Assembly (NCBI GenBank): GCA_041402045.1
Contig: JAWKSZ010000099.1
Location: forward strand, 1-18,976
DNA: 18,976 nucleotides
DNA from: JAGQRJ01 sp041402045
GTDB taxonomy: Bacteria > Planctomycetota > J058
Reading direction: 5' to 3'
Shown: positions 14,216 to 18,976 of the stretch, piece by piece
How positions within the stretch are numbered: position 1 is the first letter of the stretch
Layout: each line of letters opens with the position of its first letter
Made by a program: the position numbers and the translations under genes
Notes under the pieces: model-generated
The model's database searches: none
Told to the model about the DNA's origin: nothing
What the model saw: only the letters and a program-made list of their open reading frames with translations

Positions 14216-14921
14216 GGTGCGTAAACTCTCTCTCTTCTCCACCCTGCCTCTACGCACACCGTGATCCGTGCCATCCCGGCGACGAGCGCTCGGGTTACGA
14301 CGAGTTCGCGCCCGCAGCCGACGCGCAAACGTTTCACCGCCCCGGAGCGGGAATCGCTCGGGGGCTCGAACCAACGCGATTGCCGACCAACCAGGACGCT
14401 TCCCTCGAGGTCCCTCAAGCCGCGCTGCTCCAAGCGGTTGCCGAACTCGACCCGGGCCCGCGCGCCGGCTCTCGGGGGCGCGCCTCCGTATGGAATCCAC
14501 GATGTGGTTGGGCTTTACGCTCCCTTGTTCGTCCGCTGTGGGCGCCCTTGGGGCCCGGCGGCGAGCCGGCCGCAGGGTCTCCGCCAGGTTCTCGCTACTA
14601 CCTATCAGTAAGTGAGTTAGCCGTTGCGCCTGGGGTTGGGACGCGCCTGTCCCCTCACCCCCTGTAAAGACCGTAAGTTTCTCTCAGCCAGCGCCTTGCA
14701 CTCCAGTTTGGAAAGGACTCCCGCGGCCTGTCAGAGGCCGTCGGTAGTTTCTCCAGTCGGGGCGCGAAACCGCCTCACCCGTCACTTCCTCCTCCAGTTG
14801 GCCCGCCAGCCAGCGCAATTCATCGATCCCCCGCCCACACGCGGGAGGGCAGAGAGTACGCCGTCCGCGCGCCCCTTACCCAGGGTCGCGCGCCGAGACG
14901 GCGTGGAAAGAGAGCACGCCC
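14216..14921. other. 706-base divergent intergenic region before nrdA
   Basis: No convincing gene is seen here; the open frames lack family resemblance and start signals. Base composition is less GC-rich around 14580-14720. A hairpin CGGCCT-GTCAG-AGGCCG lies at 14724-14740, followed by TCGGTAGTTTCTCC. AGTTTCTC occurs twice exactly 70 bases apart (14676, 14746), and CTCCAGT occurs at 14701, 14751 and 14792. I looked for NrdR boxes and a cobalamin riboswitch and found no clear match. It must hold the promoters of nrdA and of the secreted-protein gene, and may include a long nrdA leader. Confidence 0.5.
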
Positions 14922-17723
14922 ATGGCACCGCCCGTCCAAGCCGTCCAGACCCAGAGCACCCAGACCTCCTCGACCGCCCAACTCATGGTGGTGCGGCGCA
15001 ACGGAGACGTGGTGCCCTTCGATCCCGAGCGGATCGAGCGCGCGATCAAGAAGGCCTTCATCGCCGTCGAGGGCACCGAGGCCAGCGCGAGCAACCGCGT
15101 GCACAACGTGGCCCGCGACCTCGCCGAGCGGGTGACCAACGTCCTGCGTCGGCGCATGAGCCGCGGCGGGATCGTGCACATCGAGGACATTCAGGATCAG
15201 GTCGAGCTGGCCCTCATGCGCGCCAGCGAGCACAAGATCGCCCGGGCCTACGTGCTCTATCGCGAGGCGCGGATCCGCGAGCGCCAGGAGCTGGCTCAGG
15301 GCCAGGCCGAGGCGCCCGTCGTCGAGACCCCTGGGGTGCGCATGGTGCGCCCCGACGGCAGCGAGGTCGTGCTCAACGACGCGCAGCTCATGCAGCCGAT
15401 CCAGCGCGCCTGCGCGGGGCTCGACGACGTCGACCCCAGCCTGCTCCTGGGCGAGATCAAGAAGAACGTGTTCGACGGGATCAGCCAGCACGAGCTCGAG
15501 GAGGCGTTCGTGATGGGCACCCGCGCCATGGTCGAGCGCGAGCCCAACTACAGCTACGTCGCCGCGCGCCTGCTGCTCGACTCCCTCAAGGAGGAGGCCT
15601 TCCGCACCGCGCTGCCCCAGGCGGACCCCAGCGAGCAGACCTACGCCAGCTACTTCGCGAGCTACGTGCGCCGGGGGATCGAGGTCGACCAGCTCGACCC
15701 GCGCCTGGCCGAGTTCGACCTCGAGCGCCTGGCCCAGGCGATCGACCCCGAGCGCGACCGTCAGTTCGCCTACCTCGGCCTGCAGACCCTCTACGACCGC
15801 TACCTGCTGCACATCGACGACCAGCGCTACGAGCTGCCCCAGGCGATGTTCATGCGCGTGGCCATGGGCCTGGCGCTCAACGAGATCGACCGTGAGGAGC
15901 GCGCGATCGAGTTCTACGGCGTGCTCTCGCGCTTCGACTTCATGTGCTCGACGCCGACCCTGTTCAACGCCGGCACCCGCCGCCCGCAGCTCTCGAGCTG
16001 CTTCCTGACCACGATCTCCGACGACCTCGAGGGGATCTTCGGCTCGATCAAGGACAACGCCATGCTCGCCAAGTTCTCGGGCGGGCTGGGCAACGACTGG
16101 ACCCGCGTGCGCGGCATGGGCGCCCGGATCAAGGGCACCAACGGCCAGAGCCAGGGCGTGGTCCCGTTCATGAAGGTCGCCAACGACACCGCGGTGGCGG
16201 TGAACCAGGGCGGCAAGCGCAAGGGCGCGGTGTGCGCCTACCTCGAGACCTGGCACGTGGACATCGAGGAGTTCCTCGAGCTGCGCAAGAACACCGGCGA
16301 CGACCGCCGCCGCACCCACGACATGAACACGGCCAACTGGATCCCCGACCTGTTCATGCAGCGGGTCCACGAGGACGCCATGTGGACCCTGTTCTCGCCC
16401 GACGAGTGCGCGCAGCTGCACGAGCTGAGCGGCGCGGCGTTCGTCGAGGCCTACGAGGCCTGCGAGCAGAAGGCCGCCCGCGGCGAGCTGCGGATCCACA
16501 AGCAGATCCGCGCCGTGGACCTGTGGCGCAAGATCCTGAGCATGCTGTTCGAGACCGGGCACCCCTGGATCACCTTCAAGGACCCCTGCAACCTGCGCTC
16601 GCCCCAGCAGCACGCGGGCGTGGTGCACAGCTCGAACCTCTGCACCGAGATCACGCTGAACACCAGCGACGACGAGGTCGCGGTGTGCAACCTGGGCTCG
16701 GTGAACCTGGTCCGGCACCTGACCCAGCAGGGTGAGATCGACCGCGAGAAGCTCGAGGGCACCGTGCGCACGGCCATGCGCATGCTCGACAACGTGATCG
16801 ACATCAACCACTACACCGTCCCCGCGGCGCGCCACTCGAACCTGCGCCACCGCCCGGTGGGCATGGGGATCATGGGCTTCCAGGACGCGCTGTTCATCAA
16901 GCGCCTGCCCTACGGCTCCGCCGGCGCCGTCGAGTTCGCCGACGAGTACATGGAGCAGGTCAGCTTCTACGCGATCCAGGCCTCGGCCGAGCTCGCGCAG
17001 GAGCGCGGCGCCTACCGCAGCTTCCAGGGCTCGCTCTGGAGCCAGGGGATCCTGCCGATCGACAGCCTGGACAAGGTCGCCGAGCTGCGCGCCCCCGAGC
17101 ACTTCACCGTGGACCGCACCCAGCGCCTCGACTGGGACGGCCTGCGCGCGAAGGTCATGCAGGGCATGCGCAACAGCAACTGCCTGGCGATCGCCCCGAC
17201 CGCCACGATCGCGAACATCACCGGCGTCAGCCAGTCGATCGAGCCGATCTACAAGAACCTGTTCGCCAAGTCGAACCTCTCGGGCGAGTTCACGATCGTC
17301 AACGACTACCTGGTGCAGGACCTCAAGGCCCGCGGCATGTGGGACGAGGTCATGATCCACGACCTGAAGTACTTCGACGGCAGCCTGCAGGAGATCGAGC
17401 GCGTCCCCGAGGAGCTCAAGGAGCTCTACGCGAGCGCCTTCGAGATCGACCCGAGCTGGCTCGTGCGCTGCGCCTCGCGCCGGCAGAAGTGGATCGACCA
17501 GGCCCAGTCGCTGAACCTCTACATGGCGGAGCCCTCGGGCCCCAAGCTCGACCGCCTGTATCGCCTGGCCTGGACCACCGGCCTCAAGACCACGTATTAC
17601 CTGCGGGCCATGGGCGCCAGCCACGCCGAGAAGTCGACGATCCGCACCGGCCGCCTGAACGCGGTCGAGAGCTCCCCCAAGGTGTGCTCGATCCTCGACC
17701 CCGAGTGCGAGGCGTGCCAGTAG
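14922..17723 (+). CDS. nrdA: class I ribonucleoside-diphosphate reductase, large (alpha) subunit
   Basis: Catalytic subunit that reduces ribonucleoside diphosphates to deoxy forms for DNA synthesis, using a radical from NrdB. The 933-residue product begins with an ATP-cone (VVRRNGDVVPFDPERIERAI, 23-42, to about 115), the allosteric on/off module. A second cone-like region follows (MVRPDGSEVVLNDAQLMQPI, 141-160, to about 225). The barrel holds the redox cysteine C360 (PQLSSCFL), its partner C589 (VAVCNLGSVNL), the thiyl-radical C574 with N572 and E576 (SSNLCTEITLN), and the radical-relay tyrosines Y892-Y893 (TTYYLRAMGA). The C-terminal swinging tail has C929-x2-C932 (ECEACQ) for reduction by thioredoxin-type donors. 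All essential residues are present. The ATG follows a purine-rich GGAAAGAGAG. Overall motif resemblance is to the chlamydial NrdA group. nrdB follows after 130 bases. Confidence 0.97.
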   Translation: MAPPVQAVQTQSTQTSSTAQLMVVRRNGDVVPFDPERIERAIKKAFIAVEGTEASASNRVHNVARDLAERVTNVLRRRMSRGGIVHIEDIQDQVELALMRASEHKIARAYVLYREARIRERQELAQGQAEAPVVETPGVRMVRPDGSEVVLNDAQLMQPIQRACAGLDDVDPSLLLGEIKKNVFDGISQHELEEAFVMGTRAMVEREPNYSYVAARLLLDSLKEEAFRTALPQADPSEQTYASYFASYVRRGIEVDQLDPRLAEFDLERLAQAIDPERDRQFAYLGLQTLYDRYLLHIDDQRYELPQAMFMRVAMGLALNEIDREERAIEFYGVLSRFDFMCSTPTLFNAGTRRPQLSSCFLTTISDDLEGIFGSIKDNAMLAKFSGGLGNDWTRVRGMGARIKGTNGQSQGVVPFMKVANDTAVAVNQGGKRKGAVCAYLETWHVDIEEFLELRKNTGDDRRRTHDMNTANWIPDLFMQRVHEDAMWTLFSPDECAQLHELSGAAFVEAYEACEQKAARGELRIHKQIRAVDLWRKILSMLFETGHPWITFKDPCNLRSPQQHAGVVHSSNLCTEITLNTSDDEVAVCNLGSVNLVRHLTQQGEIDREKLEGTVRTAMRMLDNVIDINHYTVPAARHSNLRHRPVGMGIMGFQDALFIKRLPYGSAGAVEFADEYMEQVSFYAIQASAELAQERGAYRSFQGSLWSQGILPIDSLDKVAELRAPEHFTVDRTQRLDWDGLRAKVMQGMRNSNCLAIAPTATIANITGVSQSIEPIYKNLFAKSNLSGEFTIVNDYLVQDLKARGMWDEVMIHDLKYFDGSLQEIERVPEELKELYASAFEIDPSWLVRCASRRQKWIDQAQSLNLYMAEPSGPKLDRLYRLAWTTGLKTTYYLRAMGASHAEKSTIRTGRLNAVESSPKVCSILDPECEACQ

Positions 17724-17734
17724 GCGCGCTCTCC

Positions 17735-17767
17735 GTCGAGCGCGGGGCCCGAGGCTCCGCGCTCGAC
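17735..17767 (+). terminator. 11-bp hairpin between nrdA and nrdB
   Basis: GTCGAGCGCGG and CCGCGCTCGAC form a perfect 11-bp stem with an 11-base loop, 11 bases after the nrdA stop. No U-tract follows, so it may be a partial terminator, an RNA-stability element that sets the NrdA:NrdB ratio, or a Rho-linked structure. The inverted repeat is certain, the role is not. Confidence 0.5.
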
Positions 17768-17768
17768 C

Positions 17769-17810
17769 CCTGCCTTCGCTCACCTGCCTTCAGTCACCTG
17801 CCTTCTTTCC
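17769..17810 (+). repeat. three tandem 14-bp repeats in the nrdA-nrdB gap
   Basis: CCTGCCTTC recurs exactly every 14 bases at 17769, 17783 and 17797 (CCTGCCTTCGCTCA, CCTGCCTTCAGTCA, CCTGCCTTCTTTCC). The stretch is pyrimidine-rich and lies between the hairpin and the nrdB Shine-Dalgarno. It could be a protein-binding site or a single-stranded spacer, or a recent slippage product. Confidence 0.8.
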
Positions 17811-17853
17811 CGTCACTTCGCATCCACCTCTTTGCCTGATACAGGAGCACCCC

Positions 17854-18976
17854 ATGCTCACTTGGGACGAACCGCAAGCCACGCCCGCCGCCACCCCCGC
17901 CCCGGCGGCCACCAAGCCCACCGTCCGCGTCGCCCACACCAGCCAGAGCGCCAGCACTCAGACAACCGTCCAGCCGCTTGCCCCCGCGGCGACCGCCACG
18001 GTCGCCACTCCGACTCCCTCGCTCGAGGGGCCCGCCCAGGGCAAGGGGGCAAGCGGTCTGGAGGCTCCCGAGTTCGGCGCGCGCCGCGTCGGCGTCGACG
18101 ACAAGCGGATCATCAACTGCCGCGCCGACCTGAACCAGCTCGTGCCCTTCAAGTACAACTGGGCCTGGGACAAGTATCTGACTGCGTGCGCCAACCACTG
18201 GATGCCGCAAGAGATCAACATGACCGCCGACATCGCGCTCTGGCGCTCGCCCAACGGGCTGAGCGAGGGCGAGCGGCGGATCATCAAGCGCAACCTCGGC
18301 TTCTTCTCGACCGCCGACTCGCTGGTGGCGAACAACATCGTGCTCGGCGTCTACCGCCACATCACGAACCCCGAGTGCCGGCAGTACCTCCTGCGCCAGG
18401 CCTTCGAAGAGGCGCTGCACACCCACGCCTACCAGTACGTGATCGAGAGCCTGGGCCTGGACGAGGCCGAGGTGTTCAACATGTATCGCGAGGTGCCCTC
18501 GATCCACGACAAGGCTGCGTTCGAGCTGCAGTTCACCGACGAGCTGGGCGACCCCAACTTCCAGACCGGGACCCCGGCCTCCGATCAGCGCCTGCTGCGC
18601 AACCTGATCGGGTTCTACGTGATCATGGAGGGGCTGTTCTTCTACGTGGGCTTCGTGCAGATGCTCAGCCTGGGCCGTCGCAACAAGATGGTCGGCGCCG
18701 CCGAGCAGTTCCAGTACATCCTGCGTGACGAGAGCATGCACTGCAACTTCGGCATCGACGTGATCAACACGATCAAGCAGGAGAACCCGCACCTCTGGAC
18801 GCCTGCGTTCCAGCAGGAGATCCGCGACCTGATCGCGGAGGGCGTGGAGCTGGAGTTGGCCTACGCCAACGACACCATGCCCAGCGGGATCCTGGGCCTG
18901 AACGCGGGCATGTTCGTCGAGTACCTGCGCTACATCGCCAACCGGCGCTGCTCGCAGATCGGCCTCGAGGAGCTCT
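17854..18976 (+). CDS. nrdB: class I ribonucleoside-diphosphate reductase, small (beta) subunit, 3' end cut by the window edge
   Basis: Radical-generating subunit of ribonucleotide reductase; 374 residues are visible. The ATG has a good AGGAG Shine-Dalgarno 6 bases upstream. The first ~75 residues are an Ala/Pro/Thr-rich linker with no ATP-cone. The ferritin-like core starts at KRIINCRADLNQLVPFKYNW and closely resembles the chlamydial protein (FFSTADSLVANN, YLLRQAFEEALHTHAY, FYVIMEGLFFY, YILRDESMHCNFGID). Metal ligands by spacing are D155, E186, H189, E259, E293 and H296. Y193 sits four residues after H189, exactly at the tyrosyl-radical position (Y122 in E. coli), where chlamydiae have Phe. 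D155 replaces the chlamydial Glu. The C-terminus, including the tail that docks on NrdA, is outside the window. It is coupled with nrdA in one likely operon. Confidence 0.96.
   Translation, partial: MLTWDEPQATPAATPAPAATKPTVRVAHTSQSASTQTTVQPLAPAATATVATPTPSLEGPAQGKGASGLEAPEFGARRVGVDDKRIINCRADLNQLVPFKYNWAWDKYLTACANHWMPQEINMTADIALWRSPNGLSEGERRIIKRNLGFFSTADSLVANNIVLGVYRHITNPECRQYLLRQAFEEALHTHAYQYVIESLGLDEAEVFNMYREVPSIHDKAAFELQFTDELGDPNFQTGTPASDQRLLRNLIGFYVIMEGLFFYVGFVQMLSLGRRNKMVGAAEQFQYILRDESMHCNFGIDVINTIKQENPHLWTPAFQQEIRDLIAEGVELELAYANDTMPSGILGLNAGMFVEYLRYIANRRCSQIGLEEL

Noticed and set aside
11498..14224. 908-residue plus-strand open frame across the repeat array and the secreted-protein gene
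   Set aside because: Composition is the reverse-strand shadow of the minus-strand gene with a signal peptide, and its start lies within the tandem repeats.
14261..14667. Short plus-strand ORFs of 95-116 residues in the nrdA upstream region
   Set aside because: They overlap each other in different frames and have no ribosome sites or recognisable domains.
14216..14921. Cobalamin riboswitch or NrdR boxes upstream of nrdA
   Set aside because: No B12-box consensus and no paired 16-bp NrdR palindromes could be found by eye.
14820..17783. 987-residue open frame antisense to nrdA
   Set aside because: It is a shadow of nrdA: Val/Leu/Asp/His-rich composition without domains, caused by G/C third positions leaving the opposite strand free of stops.

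Overview
The window is very GC-rich bacterial DNA with dense genes, G/C third codon positions and several GTG starts. Gene content points to the PVC superphylum, most likely a high-GC planctomycete. The clues are a long GreA with a large N-terminal extension like the chlamydial form, NrdA/NrdB closest in recalled motifs to the chlamydial pair, a prokaryotic RING-finger membrane protein, and a tpiA-secG-yicC-gmk cluster. This placement is inference from remembered families; no search was run.

Left part (1-3739), all minus strand, reading right to left: a Pus10-type tRNA pseudouridine synthase (a family known mainly from archaea and eukaryotes), an initiator tRNA with its own near-consensus promoter, a 10-bp hairpin, then tpiA, secG, a YicC-type endoribonuclease and gmk (cut by the window edge). 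yicC and gmk overlap by 4 bases.

Middle part (3820-10679), all plus strand: a tiny hyperacidic ORF, a stand-alone molybdopterin-binding (CinA-N/FLAD1-N) domain protein, and the long greA. greA is broken here by one extra base near 6087 and by an imperfect 625-bp tandem duplication (6154-6778) full of small indels. Removing exactly those 626 bases restores one 772-residue reading frame, so an unmerged contig overlap is the simplest explanation. Then come a RING-finger membrane protein, a UPF0314 membrane protein and a lone HlyD/RND-type membrane fusion protein.

A non-coding block (10680-11875) follows, with 9-bp repeats and a tandem array of about seven units of 95-106 bp, bounded by hairpins. 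Next is a minus-strand gene for a 779-residue secreted protein of unknown family, then a 706-bp divergent intergenic region, then nrdA (two ATP-cone regions) and nrdB (cut by the right edge). Together they form a class I ribonucleotide reductase. NrdB has the tyrosine and aspartate expected of a class Ia-type tyrosyl-radical enzyme, not the phenylalanine and glutamate of its chlamydial class Ic relatives.

Most gene ends carry strong GC hairpins without a U-tract. Two genes (7888, 9261) share a GCGGGTAGC element just before the ATG that would give leaderless or near-leaderless transcripts.
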